Assembly: GCA_002354205.1 (NCBI GenBank)
Contig: DELD01000002.1
Location: 924-64,923 of the forward strand
Direction: 5' to 3'
From: Micavibrio sp. UBA2705
Lineage (GTDB): Bacteria > Pseudomonadota > Alphaproteobacteria > Micavibrionales > Micavibrionaceae
Length of the DNA: 64,000 bases
Positions 36,012 through 45,262 of the stretch are shown here, in pieces. Each line of letters begins with the position of its first letter. Position 1 is the first letter of the stretch. A model generated the notes under the pieces. It was given only the letters and a program-made list of their open reading frames with translations. It was not told where the DNA came from and searched no databases. A program made the position numbers and the translations under genes.

Positions 36012-36602
36012 TTAAGGCCGGGCATTTTGTCCCGTCACCTCTACCGCCGCTTTATGCAGTGATTTTAAACGTCGGCGACGCTGTATATTCTTTATACGTT
36101 TAACTGCTATAAAAAACACCACAAAAAATACAGGCCACGTAAGTGCCGCGAGCATATAGCCCCCGACCACCCAGGGCACAAACAGCGCTAAAGGCTGATG
36201 CAGCGCCATATCAACAGATTGCCAGAGCGTTATGCCATCAGGCAAGTTAAGCGCCACACTCATACCAAACAGAGAAAACACAGTCACGCCTAGCTTATAA
36301 CTTAAATACCACATAAAAGGAAATGTCCACGGATTACCGATAATCGTACCCACCAGCGCCGCAAAATAATTTGCCCGTATACAAAAACTAAAGGCAAAAG
36401 CCTGCAATATATGCGTACCAACAATCGGCGTGAAAGATATCGAAGCCCCCATCGCCATACCCCCTGCAATGCGATACGGCGTATCAGACAGGCGAATAAT
36501 ACGGCAGGCCATATAACGCAAAGTCCGCAACCACCCCATAGAAGGCCACAAAGCTTCGCGCGTTGATTGCAGAAATGTAAGCGGGTTTTTACGCTGGAAC
36601 AT
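36012..36602 (-). CDS. DUF2062 membrane protein
   Basis: 196 residues. DUF2062 region: DTPYRIAGGMAMGASISFTP, IVGTHILQAFAFSFCIRANY, GTIIGNPWTFPFMWYLSYKL. Membrane segments are seen at about 46-78, 80-110 and 145-172, then a basic tail (RIKNIQRRRRLKSL). The GNPWT/TP motifs are family-typical. Function unknown; often encoded near lipid or cell-wall genes. Positioned upstream of acpS in the same direction. Confidence 0.85.
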   Translation of the reverse strand: MFQRKNPLTFLQSTREALWPSMGWLRTLRYMACRIIRLSDTPYRIAGGMAMGASISFTPIVGTHILQAFAFSFCIRANYFAALVGTIIGNPWTFPFMWYLSYKLGVTVFSLFGMSVALNLPDGITLWQSVDMALHQPLALFVPWVVGGYMLAALTWPVFFVVFFIAVKRIKNIQRRRRLKSLHKAAVEVTGQNARP

Positions 36603-36676
36603 TTGGTTTATTTTATCTCTTATCGCTTACATGGCTTAAAATCACTTACATCACAAAATGTAAAATAAGCGGGGCT

Positions 36677-37528
36677 TTAGAATGAAAATTCGCGTTTCAC
36701 CGCATCATTTCGGTTTTGCACGACGACATGAATGGATTTCCCAATCAGCGCCGCATTAAGGTCTTCAACACCTTCAGGCGCGGCAATTTTTATCATCGCT
36801 TCGGTTTGACTACCCTCTTGCAATGTAATTTCTGGCGGCGCAGTTAAAACCACCGCATTATGCGCGTCAACAAATACATTCGTATCTTCAAATCCTGCGC
36901 TTGCACGCACAGCGAGGACAAGCGCGTCTTTTGAAACAACAGCGAAGTTTATCGCCAGACCAGACACCGCGCCCTCATGCGGGATGCGGCGCTCAGCAAG
37001 GCGGCGCATTGCTTGGTTGCGGGCGAGTTTTTTGTCGTTTTTATCAAAGACCGGCAGCTCTATGATAAACTCTTCAGGAACACAGACTTTTTTACAGACC
37101 ATATAAAACACTTTCAGCTTCCCTGTATAATCAGGATTATCCGCAAAATCATCTTTCAACGTAAAATCAATCGGGAAGACGGTCTTCTCGTCATAAATAT
37201 AGCTCACCATATCATAAGCTTCGTGGCGTTTGGGCACTGGCCAATAAATCTGCGCAGCGCCGATGCCGCTATTTTCCTCTGGCGTAATGCGCAGTGGGAT
37301 GCCTGCATCCCCTGGGAAGCGCCAATAGCTATACCAGCCATCCGTAAACTCCATATGCAACAGGCCTTGATATATAGGGCTTTCACCGTCATCTGCCTGC
37401 CCTGTTGGCAGCAGGCGCAATTTGCTTTGCGGGCTTTCATGCCAAATATCATCCGCCGCCGAAGGCTGCGCCGTAAAAACGAGTAGCGTTAACAGTAGAA
37501 AATATGCTAAAATTTTATTATATTGCAT
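36677..37528 (-). CDS. DsbD N-terminal-domain-like periplasmic protein
   Basis: 283 residues. Signal peptide about 1-25 (ILAYFLLLTLLVFTAQPSAA). The mature part resembles the alpha domain of the thiol:disulfide transporter DsbD: GLLHMEFTDGWYSYWRFPGD, AGIPLRI, EAYDMVSYIYDEKTVFPIDF, and a paired-cysteine VCKKVCVPEEF site (CKKVC) that would match the redox Cys pair. The membrane and thioredoxin-like parts of DsbD are missing; such stand-alone alpha-domain proteins are common in Alphaproteobacteria. It may pass electrons from a CcdA/DsbD-like protein to periplasmic targets. Confidence 0.8.
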   Translation of the reverse strand: MQYNKILAYFLLLTLLVFTAQPSAADDIWHESPQSKLRLLPTGQADDGESPIYQGLLHMEFTDGWYSYWRFPGDAGIPLRITPEENSGIGAAQIYWPVPKRHEAYDMVSYIYDEKTVFPIDFTLKDDFADNPDYTGKLKVFYMVCKKVCVPEEFIIELPVFDKNDKKLARNQAMRRLAERRIPHEGAVSGLAINFAVVSKDALVLAVRASAGFEDTNVFVDAHNAVVLTAPPEITLQEGSQTEAMIKIAAPEGVEDLNAALIGKSIHVVVQNRNDAVKREFSF

Positions 37529-37615
37529 TGCGTTTTTACCTTTACAATCTAACTTAGTAATAATAAGCCATTACGCTGAGAAATAAAGGACTATATCGCA
37601 TATTAGGACATAAAA

Positions 37616-38269
37616 ATGCCAGATAATAAAAAGCCACAGAGCGACACAGCCAAGACTGAACACAAAGCAAATCAAGCAGACTTAGAGATAAGTAAGCCCA
37701 GCAAAAGCGGGACAGCCTGCCTAGCGGGAAAGCTTTTGGTGGCTATGCCCAATATGGATGATGAGAGTTTCAAAAACGCGACCATCTTCATGTGCGCACA
37801 TGATGAAAAAGGCGCAATGGGGCTGATTGTGAATGACAAAATGCCCAATATTGATTTTGAACAGCTTTTGCTCAAACTTAAAATCGAACATGGCGACCAT
37901 AAATCCATCAAAATTCCTGTCTTGCGTGGAGGGCCCTTAGACTCTTCGCGCGGCTTTGTTCTACACAGCAAAGATTTTAACCGCAAAGACACTATTAATG
38001 TCGATGAACGTTTCAGCGTTACCGGCACAATGGATGCATTAAAAGCCATTGCCGATGGCAGCGGACCAAATGAAGCGATATTCATGCTGGGTTATTCAAG
38101 CTGGGATGCAGGGCAATTAGAAGAAGAATTGCGCGATAATAGCTGGATTATCGTTGACGCTGATAAAGATATTATTTTCAACACCACCCCCGATAAGGTC
38201 TGGCGCAAAGCCATGTCAAAAATTGGCGTCAACCCTGATATGATCTCAAATGTTACGGGCAACGCTTAA
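37616..38269 (+). CDS. YqgE/AlgH family protein
   Basis: 217 residues. The first ~35 residues are a polar extension not usual for the family. The conserved body starts LAGKLLVAMPNMDDESFKNA, continues GAMGLIVNDKMP, LRGGPLDSSRGFVLHSKD, and ends with FMLGYSSWDAGQLEEELRDN and SWI, which are YqgE hallmarks. Function is not established (linked to alginate regulation in Pseudomonas). Divergent from the DsbD-alpha-like gene. Confidence 0.93.
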   Translation: MPDNKKPQSDTAKTEHKANQADLEISKPSKSGTACLAGKLLVAMPNMDDESFKNATIFMCAHDEKGAMGLIVNDKMPNIDFEQLLLKLKIEHGDHKSIKIPVLRGGPLDSSRGFVLHSKDFNRKDTINVDERFSVTGTMDALKAIADGSGPNEAIFMLGYSSWDAGQLEEELRDNSWIIVDADKDIIFNTTPDKVWRKAMSKIGVNPDMISNVTGNA

Positions 38270-38351
38270 CCTGCCATAACCGTCATTATATTTGCGCAGC
38301 GCGCGCGATTATGTTAATGTGATCCTCATAAAATACCATAATGGGATAAAC

Positions 38352-39161
38352 ATGAACTCTAAGCACGACAGCCACGCACAGCGCGCCCTAGACTTTGAGT
38401 TAAAATCATTCGTCAAAGCCTGCCTTGTGGAGCGCAAACAGCACAACACACTTGGCGATCTTATTCACGCGGTGCAGAATAAAAACGCGCTTTATGTCGC
38501 TGAACCTTGGGTGACCAAGGATGAGCGCAGCATTGCCCATGAAGTGCTGTTCCGTTTTCGTCACAAATCAAACAAAATTCTTCGTTACAGCCATGTCGCC
38601 AGAGATTTAAACTCATCTGACCTTGCCAAAGGCTTCGACCTTGTCAATTTTTTCAATATCCTCTCATGGCTACCATCCGATGAAAAAGCCCCGCCCTGTT
38701 CCATCAACATGACTCATGACAGCTTAACAACGCCTGAGATTTGTGAAAAGATCATCGCCGCTAACGCCCACCGCAAAGGGCCGCAAATCATTATTGAGAT
38801 TTTAGAAGATGAACGCATCTTTACCGGAAATGAACTCCAAATGCTACAACAAATGAAGCAAAGCGGCATTATATTCGCGCTTGATGATTTCCGCGTCAGC
38901 ACCGATAGTGACTGGCAACGCCTAAAGGGCTTAGAAAGCATCGTTTCCTACGTCAAATTAGATGGTAAAGATTCCGTGCGCCCATTCCTCGATAACGATG
39001 GCGCAAAGATCAGCGCCCTGTTTAATCACATCAGCAACATTCAAAACCTTGTCGGCGCAGATAAAAAAATCATCGCCGAATGGGTTGAAACGCCGCAAGA
39101 GGCGCATAAATTATTTGCTGGCGGCGTTCATGCCGTGCAGGGACATAAGTTAGTCTTTTAA
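38352..39161 (+). CDS. Stand-alone EAL-domain protein (variant EVL motif)
   Basis: 269 residues from ATG 38352 (GGGA upstream; a further in-frame start at 38292 lacks support). Divergent EAL (cyclic-di-GMP phosphodiesterase) domain: the EAL motif is HEVLFRF (E64), followed by SINM (N119), IIIEILEDE (E149), FALDDFR (D178, D179), VKLDGK (K202), IIAEWVET (E243, E246) and VQGHKL (Q263). All the residues used for metal and catalysis are present, although the usual DDFG is DDFR and QGY is QGH. An active PDE or a c-di-GMP-binding protein are both possible. N-terminal ~45 residues look helical; no GGDEF partner. Confidence 0.75.
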   Translation: MNSKHDSHAQRALDFELKSFVKACLVERKQHNTLGDLIHAVQNKNALYVAEPWVTKDERSIAHEVLFRFRHKSNKILRYSHVARDLNSSDLAKGFDLVNFFNILSWLPSDEKAPPCSINMTHDSLTTPEICEKIIAANAHRKGPQIIIEILEDERIFTGNELQMLQQMKQSGIIFALDDFRVSTDSDWQRLKGLESIVSYVKLDGKDSVRPFLDNDGAKISALFNHISNIQNLVGADKKIIAEWVETPQEAHKLFAGGVHAVQGHKLVF

Positions 39162-39174
39162 CTTCGTCGTGCTA

Positions 39175-39204
39175 TTGACATATTTTTCAGCTTCATGCTA
39201 TCAC
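39175..39204 (+). promoter_or_regulatory. Candidate promoter for the 39236 gene
   Basis: Perfect TTGACA (39175-39180), 18-nt spacer, TATCAC (39199-39204), in the gap just upstream of a start that has GGGAG as ribosome-binding site. Confidence 0.5.
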
Positions 39205-39235
39205 TTCCTTATACATATCAAGGGAGTTTTATAAT

Positions 39236-39682
39236 ATGGTTATGATTGATGGCTGGGTATACGAGCGTGGGAAGTCTGTATATCTTTCACAAGAATTTAA
39301 AATGGCCGTTTTCACAGGTCAGAAATTGATTAGCAATAAACCGACCGTGCTTTTAAAGGATTACAAGAACGATGAAGAAATCATCATTAAGCCGCATTAC
39401 GAGGAAAACGAAGCATTAGAAATCAGCGGTGAGAAAGTTTATAGAAACGCTTCATCTTTTGCGATTCCATTTAATGCGTTAAGTGCAGGGCAGCTAGAAT
39501 ACTGCAAAAGCGTTGCAGAGAGCATGAGCCAAATAAAAATCAATTATGATGCATCAATTGGCGAGGTTACAATTATCGATCAATGTACTGGTGAAATCAG
39601 CTCGCTTCCTGCTGCTGCATTGGATCGCGACGTCGTAGAAGCAAAAAACGGCTCAAGCAAGCCACCAAGAATTATCGTTTAA
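39236..39682 (+). CDS. Hypothetical cytoplasmic protein
   Basis: 148 residues; a second in-frame ATG lies two codons in (39242). GGGAG precedes it. No signal peptide or TM. The sequence has WVYERGKSVYLSQEFKMAVF, PTVLLKDYKNDEEIIIKPHY and SFAIPFNALSAGQLEYCKSV; it reads as a mixed alpha/beta protein. I do not recognise a family. It has its own promoter and is convergent with the acetyltransferase gene. Confidence 0.6.
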   Translation: MVMIDGWVYERGKSVYLSQEFKMAVFTGQKLISNKPTVLLKDYKNDEEIIIKPHYEENEALEISGEKVYRNASSFAIPFNALSAGQLEYCKSVAESMSQIKINYDASIGEVTIIDQCTGEISSLPAAALDRDVVEAKNGSSKPPRIIV

Positions 39683-39714
39683 AATTGTCAGGCTGTCGCG
39701 CGAGTCAGCTGTCA

Positions 39715-40308
39715 TCAAACGTGCTGCGTACGCCACTCAGCTTTATTCAGCCCATATAATTTATGATCCGCCCGCACGCCGTTAATTTGAATATACCCCT
39801 TGGCGAACCCTTCTTCGGCAAAGCCTGCGCGAGTCAAGACGCGCTGCGATGGCGCATTATCGACCAAAGTCGCCGCATTGACACGCTCTAATTTAAGGAA
39901 CGAAAAGCAAAATTTTAAGGATAGGGTCATCACTTCACCCATATAGCCCTGATTGACATGGTCTTTATCAATCCAGTAGCCGAGCGATGCAAATTGCGCC
40001 GCGCCGCGTGAGACGTTATTAATATTCATCCCACCGATAATCGTATCATCCTCTTTTTTAATCACCAAAAGCGAATAGTTGCGATCATTAAGCCATTCTT
40101 TTTGCTGATAACGCAGGCGGCGGCGAAAGAAAGAATCTTGCAGGCCACCATCAGGCCATCTCGGTTCATAGGGCTGCAAATGCACCATATTGCGCCGGCG
40201 CACTTCACGCCATGGCGCGTTATCCTTGTCGATAGGTGGGCGCAGATAAATCCGCGCGGTTTCTAGCTTTGGGTGCTCAGGCGGCCATACGGGCTGTAAA
40301 ATCATCAT
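39715..40308 (-). CDS. GNAT-family N-acetyltransferase (RimJ/RimL-like)
   Basis: 197 residues. Layout of RimJ/RimL-type acetyltransferases: LETARIYLRPPIDKDNAPWR at the start, LLVIKKEDDTIIGGMNINNV, SLGYWIDKDHVNQGYMGEVM with acetyl-CoA pyrophosphate-binding GYMGE, and LERVNAATLVDNAPSQRVLT with RAGFAEEGFA. It begins 32 bp inside the end of the M16 peptidase gene, so translation is coupled; thrC-peptidase-GNAT is a common alphaproteobacterial order. The target is unknown. Confidence 0.88.
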   Translation of the reverse strand: MMILQPVWPPEHPKLETARIYLRPPIDKDNAPWREVRRRNMVHLQPYEPRWPDGGLQDSFFRRRLRYQQKEWLNDRNYSLLVIKKEDDTIIGGMNINNVSRGAAQFASLGYWIDKDHVNQGYMGEVMTLSLKFCFSFLKLERVNAATLVDNAPSQRVLTRAGFAEEGFAKGYIQINGVRADHKLYGLNKAEWRTQHV

Positions 40309-41539
40309 AACGCTCCAAATGATCTAACGGGCCATGCCCCGATAAAGTCACCTTAGATGAGAATATTTTACGCGCCGCGCGTAAGACATCATCCGCCGTA
40401 ACCGCATCCAATAATTTCATGCGGTCTTCAATTTCCAGCACTTCATTATAAGTCAGCAAGAAGCTCGCCTGCGCATTATTACGGCGCAATACGGATTCTT
40501 CGCCCTTCAGCATTGATGCACGAAGACGCGCTTTGGCGCGTTTCAGCTCTTCATCGCTAATCGTAAGCTGCACCTTGCCAAGTTCATCACATAAAACAGG
40601 CAAAAGCTCGGGCAGTGATTTCGGGTCAGTGCCCGCATAGATACCAAAATGACCATCATCATGGAACATCATATTGTAACTATAAATCGAATAGACAAGG
40701 CCGCGTTTTTCGCGAATTTCTTGGAACAAACGTGATGACATGCCGCCGCCAAGTATTTGCGAGAGCACCTTCACAGGGAAGTTTTCTTCGCTATATTGTG
40801 ACATGCTTTGGAAACCGACAATGATATGCGCTTGTTCGCCATCTTTATGGGCGCGGCATTCACCGCCCGTATAATTGGCTTTCGCATATGGCGCGTCTTT
40901 TGATTCAGGCAAATGGACAAACAGCTTTTCAACCATTTCAACCACATCTTTATGCTTTGCATTACCCGCCACAGAAACCACCATGTTATTGGGCGTATAC
41001 AGACGCTCAACATAGCCCACCAAAGATTCACGGCTCATATTTTGGATAATATCTGGCGTCCCTAAAATCGGCGCCCCTAAAGTCTGGTTGGCGTAAGCGG
41101 CTTCCTGATGAATATCAAAAATATGTTCGTCTGGGCTATCGGCATACATGCCGATTTCTTGAATAATCACGCCGCGTTCGCGTTCAATTTCTTCTGGCAG
41201 CATTGTCGAAAGCTGAATTTGTTCAGATAGGATATTCAGCGCAGCGCCTAAATCTTCTTTCATCAAATGAATATAATAGCCCGTCGTTTCACGACCCGTA
41301 AATGCGTTTGTACTGCCACCCAAATTTTCAACCGCTTCAGCAAGCTGCAGCGCATTAAATGACTTTGTTCCCTTAAACAGCATATGTTCAACCATATGCG
41401 CCACACCGTTTTCGGCCATATCTTCATGGCGCGTACCAACGCCGCAATAAACGCCCGCCGCCACTGTATGGACATGTGGAATTTCATCTGTTATGACGCG
41501 CAGGCCATTTTTTAAAGTGGTTAAGTGTCTTGTTTTCAT
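40277..41539 (-). CDS. M16 family zinc peptidase (mitochondrial-processing-peptidase-like)
   Basis: 420 residues. The inverted zinc motif HMVEHMLFKG (HxxEH) with the downstream Glu (ENLGGSTNAFTGRETTGYYI) marks the active beta-type M16 subunit. NGLRVITDEIPHVHTVAAGV and a GGGMSSRLFQEIREKRGLVY region in the C-terminal half are typical of MPP-like bacterial peptidases. No signal peptide, so cytoplasmic. It overlaps the following acetyltransferase gene. Confidence 0.93.
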   Translation of the reverse strand: MKTRHLTTLKNGLRVITDEIPHVHTVAAGVYCGVGTRHEDMAENGVAHMVEHMLFKGTKSFNALQLAEAVENLGGSTNAFTGRETTGYYIHLMKEDLGAALNILSEQIQLSTMLPEEIERERGVIIQEIGMYADSPDEHIFDIHQEAAYANQTLGAPILGTPDIIQNMSRESLVGYVERLYTPNNMVVSVAGNAKHKDVVEMVEKLFVHLPESKDAPYAKANYTGGECRAHKDGEQAHIIVGFQSMSQYSEENFPVKVLSQILGGGMSSRLFQEIREKRGLVYSIYSYNMMFHDDGHFGIYAGTDPKSLPELLPVLCDELGKVQLTISDEELKRAKARLRASMLKGEESVLRRNNAQASFLLTYNEVLEIEDRMKLLDAVTADDVLRAARKIFSSKVTLSGHGPLDHLERYDDFTARMAA

Positions 41540-41580
41540 TGTCTACTCTACTTTCATGGTTGAGTACCCGCTCGCTTTTT

Positions 41581-42996
41581 TTAACGTGGGCTTTTCTCTT
41601 TAATATAGCTTTGCAATGCAGCTAAGTCATTATCAAGATGATGCATATGTTCTTCCCTACCCATTAAATCACTGACAAATTCAGGCAAGGCAGGATGCAC
41701 CCCTGTGGCTTTTTCCACCGCATCAGGGAATTTCGCAGGATGCGCGCAGGCAAGCGCAACGACAGGCGTGTCTTTCGGTAATTTATCGCGCATTTGATAA
41801 GCCGCATTAAGACCAATCGCGCTATGCGGATCCATCAACAAATCTGCGTCTTTATGAATTTGTGCAATTGTCTGCAAAGTCTCGGCATCACTTACCCGCG
41901 CAGCATCAAACAAATGATGGGCGGAAGCCAAGTGACCCGCATTGACCTCAAAATGACCCTCTGCGCTAAATATCTCCATGACATCTTTTAACTTTGCGCT
42001 ATCACGGCCAAACAATTCAAACAAATAACGTTCAAAATTACTCGATATTTGAATATCCATTGATGGCGCTAAAGTCGGGTGAACGCCATCCATTTGCATT
42101 TTACCGCTTTCAAAGAAACGCGTTAGAATGTCATTGCTATTGGTTGCGACAATCAGCTTTTCAATCGGCAGCCCCATTTTCTTTGCAACGTAAGCCGCAA
42201 GAATATTACCAAAATTCCCTGTCGGCACAACAAAGCTTAATGGGCGCTGACACCCGCCAAGCGCTGCGGAGGCGACAAAGTAATACACCGTCTGCGCAAT
42301 AATCCGCGCCCAGTTAATCGAATTCACAGCGGAAAGGTTCTGACTTTTTCGGAAATCATGGTCGTTAAATGATGCTTTGACCAAGTTTTGACAGTCATCA
42401 AACGTCCCCTTAACCGCAATCGGGTGGACATTTGGTGCATTAACCGTCGTCATTTGGCGGCGCTGCACATCAGAAACGCGCCCATCAGGGAATAATATAA
42501 ACATATCAACGTTCTTACATGCAAGGCAGCCTTCTATCGCTGCCGATCCTGTATCACCAGACGTTGCGCCCACAATCGTCACACGCTCGCCGCGATCTTC
42601 AAGCGCCGCATCAAACAAATGCCCCAGCAATTGCAGCGCGACATCTTTAAACGCCATCGTTGGACCGTGAAACAGCTCCAGTGACCATAAATTCGGTTCT
42701 AGCTGACGAAGTGGCGTGATTGATTTATCGTGAAAGCGAGTCTCTGCCGCGCCATAAGTTTTTTCTAAAATAGTCTTCAGGCGCGCACCGGCGAAATGTT
42801 CATCAACAAAGGGGCTAATCACATCATAAGCAATTTCGGCATAGCTTTTCCCTGCCATCCCCTTAAGCTGATCAGCTGAAAGCTGCGGCCAGCTATCGGG
42901 CATGAACAAGCCGCCATCTGATGCAAGGCCAGAGAGCAGAATTTCTGAGAAGCTTTTACCGCTTTCACCGCCGCGCGTTGAACTATATGTCATCAT
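41581..42996 (-). CDS. thrC: Threonine synthase
   Basis: 471 residues from ATG 42994-42996 (AGGG about 8 nt upstream); a GTG start 16 codons earlier would run into the previous gene and is less likely. Converts O-phosphohomoserine to threonine with PLP. Seen here: YSSTRGG near the start, ELFHGPTMAFKDVALQLLGH with the PLP Lys in FKD, VGATSGDTGSAAIEGCL, FPDGRVSDVQRRQMTTV, and VVPTGNFGNILAAYVAKKMG. This is the long (yeast/E. coli-like) class. It follows the carboxypeptidase gene closely. Confidence 0.95.
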   Translation of the reverse strand: MMTYSSTRGGESGKSFSEILLSGLASDGGLFMPDSWPQLSADQLKGMAGKSYAEIAYDVISPFVDEHFAGARLKTILEKTYGAAETRFHDKSITPLRQLEPNLWSLELFHGPTMAFKDVALQLLGHLFDAALEDRGERVTIVGATSGDTGSAAIEGCLACKNVDMFILFPDGRVSDVQRRQMTTVNAPNVHPIAVKGTFDDCQNLVKASFNDHDFRKSQNLSAVNSINWARIIAQTVYYFVASAALGGCQRPLSFVVPTGNFGNILAAYVAKKMGLPIEKLIVATNSNDILTRFFESGKMQMDGVHPTLAPSMDIQISSNFERYLFELFGRDSAKLKDVMEIFSAEGHFEVNAGHLASAHHLFDAARVSDAETLQTIAQIHKDADLLMDPHSAIGLNAAYQMRDKLPKDTPVVALACAHPAKFPDAVEKATGVHPALPEFVSDLMGREEHMHHLDNDLAALQSYIKEKSPR

Positions 42997-43009
42997 CGTC
43001 TTGACCCTT

Positions 43010-44587
43010 TTATATCTTAATTTCTTCGCGCAAATAACGCTCACGCAGATGCGCCATTAAAAACTCTGGTGATGCTTCTTTACCGGTAATATCACGCATT
43101 AATTCATGCGGCCCCAGCAAGCGTCCACGCGAATGAACATATTTATTAAGCCACGCCGTAATCGGCTGGAAATTACCTGTGCGAATAAGCGTATAGAAAT
43201 CGGGTAAGTCTTGGCGCATGGTTTGATAAAACTGCGTCGCGAGCATATGCCCAATTGTGTAAGACGGGAAATAACCAAATTTAGCCACGAACCAATGGAC
43301 ATCTTGCAAAATGCCTTCGCCATGATCCTGCGGCGATACGCCAAGAAGCTCATAAGAGCTTTCCGTCCACATCTCTGGCAGCTGTTCGACCTGAATGCGC
43401 CCTTCAATCAAATCGCGCTCCAAGCGGTAACGCAGTAAGATATGTAAGAAGTAAGTCACCTCATCGGCGCGTTTACGATCCACCGTCGGGCGCACATGCG
43501 TTTTAATCGCACACAAGTTCTCAGGGTGCAGCGTTGGGTCATGCATCGCCTTAAACAAGCCCTCAAGGCGCGGCGAAAGAAATTCAAAAAATTCTTCCGT
43601 GCGCCCGATAAGCATTTCCACAAGCAGCGCCTGCGATTCCTGCATCGCAGAGCCGAGATCAGCCGCAACAGGCTGATAACGCCAGGATTTACGCGGCAAG
43701 CCTTGAATATACAGGCCGTGCCCCGCTTCATGCATGGCGCTTTTTAAAGAATCAAGGAAGTTGGAGGTATCAACATTTTTAATCACAAGGCGCGTATCAT
43801 CGGGTGTGCCACCCTCAACAGGGTTATGGCCCGTTTGATAAAGCCCGCCGCGTTCAAAGTCAAAACCAAACAGTGCCAGCATTTCTTCATTGAGCCACAT
43901 TTGCGAGTCAACGGGGTAGCTATCAGCGAGCTGTATCGGTTCAGGTTTCTGCGCTTGAAACGCCATGACTTCTGGAATTAACCCTTTAATGCTGCCTTCA
44001 AGCTGATTAAACCATTTATCAATCGTTGAATGGCTGTAACCCGGGCAATAATCTTGCAGCAGCGCATCATATAAATCTTCACCGCCGCGGGCTTTTAATT
44101 TTTTTTCTGCGATGCGGCGTTCAACATCAACGACATTACGCAAATGTTCGCGCGCGCTATCCCAATCATGGTTTTCGAGCGCGTTACGGTGACAGCGCCG
44201 CCCTTCATTAGCGACTTTGGCATTATATTCCATTAAGTCATCATCAATAAGGCTATGTTCATCATAAACAGATGCCATAGCGCGCAAATTCGCACGATCC
44301 CAATCATCCCAATCCGTACTGTGATTATCTTCATGGGTTAGCGCCTTATCAAGCAGGCGGCGTATATCTTTGTTCACAATATCTTGGTGGACACGCTTAT
44401 ACAGATACGCAATTTGGTTCAGGCGCGAGCGATATGCGCCATCAGGCATGGCGGTTAAAAAATCACGACCAAGAATTTCGCCAATCGCTTCTAAACGCCC
44501 GACATCACGAAAACGCCGTTTTAAATCCGTGTAGGCGTTACAAGGATGCAGCTGTTCTTGCTTCGTCGATTCAGTTGTCATTAACAT
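43010..44587 (-). CDS. M32 family carboxypeptidase (Taq-like)
   Basis: 525 residues. Zinc site HEAGHGLYIQGLP (HExxH, residues about 287-291) with the later Glu helix ESQALLVEMLIGRTEEFFEF. Other family segments are TRLVIKNVDTSNFLDSLKSA, HPENLCAIKTHVRPTVDRKR and SYELLGVSPQDHGEGILQDV followed by HWFVAKFGYFPSYTIGHMLA. Cytoplasmic; removes C-terminal residues from peptides. Two ATGs (44587, 44581) could start it. The stop is about 14 bp from the thrC start. Confidence 0.93.
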   Translation of the reverse strand: MLMTTESTKQEQLHPCNAYTDLKRRFRDVGRLEAIGEILGRDFLTAMPDGAYRSRLNQIAYLYKRVHQDIVNKDIRRLLDKALTHEDNHSTDWDDWDRANLRAMASVYDEHSLIDDDLMEYNAKVANEGRRCHRNALENHDWDSAREHLRNVVDVERRIAEKKLKARGGEDLYDALLQDYCPGYSHSTIDKWFNQLEGSIKGLIPEVMAFQAQKPEPIQLADSYPVDSQMWLNEEMLALFGFDFERGGLYQTGHNPVEGGTPDDTRLVIKNVDTSNFLDSLKSAMHEAGHGLYIQGLPRKSWRYQPVAADLGSAMQESQALLVEMLIGRTEEFFEFLSPRLEGLFKAMHDPTLHPENLCAIKTHVRPTVDRKRADEVTYFLHILLRYRLERDLIEGRIQVEQLPEMWTESSYELLGVSPQDHGEGILQDVHWFVAKFGYFPSYTIGHMLATQFYQTMRQDLPDFYTLIRTGNFQPITAWLNKYVHSRGRLLGPHELMRDITGKEASPEFLMAHLRERYLREEIKI

Positions 44588-44717
44588 ATACTTTATAAGA
44601 TCCGCGTAGAGGGCACACGCTAACCATTATAGGCGGGAATGCGCAAAAGTCCACACAAAGCCCTGCAATTATATGTTTAAAACGACTTAAAAATCATAAA
44701 AGAAAACCAAAGTACGG

Positions 44718-45173
44718 TTAAGGCTTTGGCGCGATCTTCAAATCAACATATTCATACATTGCAGGAATTTCGGCGACGAACGCGAAGAAACGGATGCTTT
44801 CATCATAGCCAATGCGTGCACCCTCAACCACTATACCCTCATCATCAAGCGCAGCGATTAAACCTTGATAAGCATCATGGCTCTGCAGTGCCGTATCCTC
44901 GTTATCATCATTGGCAAAAAACTTACGTGGCGGCTTATCTTTAAAAGCGCTATTACAGGCGCGGATTAAGTTTGAAACCCCATGCTTAAATAGCGGGCGG
45001 TCTTCAAAATAAATGCGGTAAGGCACATCATTATACATCGCATCAACAAGGCCATCTATATCCGCCGCCGCTTTTGCAAATGCTTTTTGTAGGCACGCGG
45101 TTTTATAAGTTTCGAATTTCTTATCTTGCGCCTTTTGCGCGCGCTGCTTTAATGCTTTTTCTACATTACGCAT
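44718..45173 (-). CDS. Hypothetical cytoplasmic protein
   Basis: 151 residues from ATG 45171-45173, chosen because GGGGAGAG lies about 7 nt upstream; another ATG at 45212 lacks this. The N-terminal part is basic and helical (VEKALKQRAQKAQDKKFETY), followed by DIDGLVDAMYNDVPYRIYFE, an acidic FFANDDNEDTALQSHD stretch, and a mixed C-terminus (DESIRFFAFVAEIPAMYEYV). No family recognised. Confidence 0.55.
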   Translation of the reverse strand: MRNVEKALKQRAQKAQDKKFETYKTACLQKAFAKAAADIDGLVDAMYNDVPYRIYFEDRPLFKHGVSNLIRACNSAFKDKPPRKFFANDDNEDTALQSHDAYQGLIAALDDEGIVVEGARIGYDESIRFFAFVAEIPAMYEYVDLKIAPKP

Positions 45174-45262
45174 CTTATCTCTCCCCTTTATATCATGGGA
45201 AAGATTTAACATATAAAAACAGCCTGCACAATAGCCTATCTTAGCGATAAAACTGCGCTAGT

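Noticed and set aside
36977..37486. 169-residue plus-strand frame
   Set aside because: Antisense of the DsbD-alpha-like gene, without a ribosome-binding site or recognisable motif.
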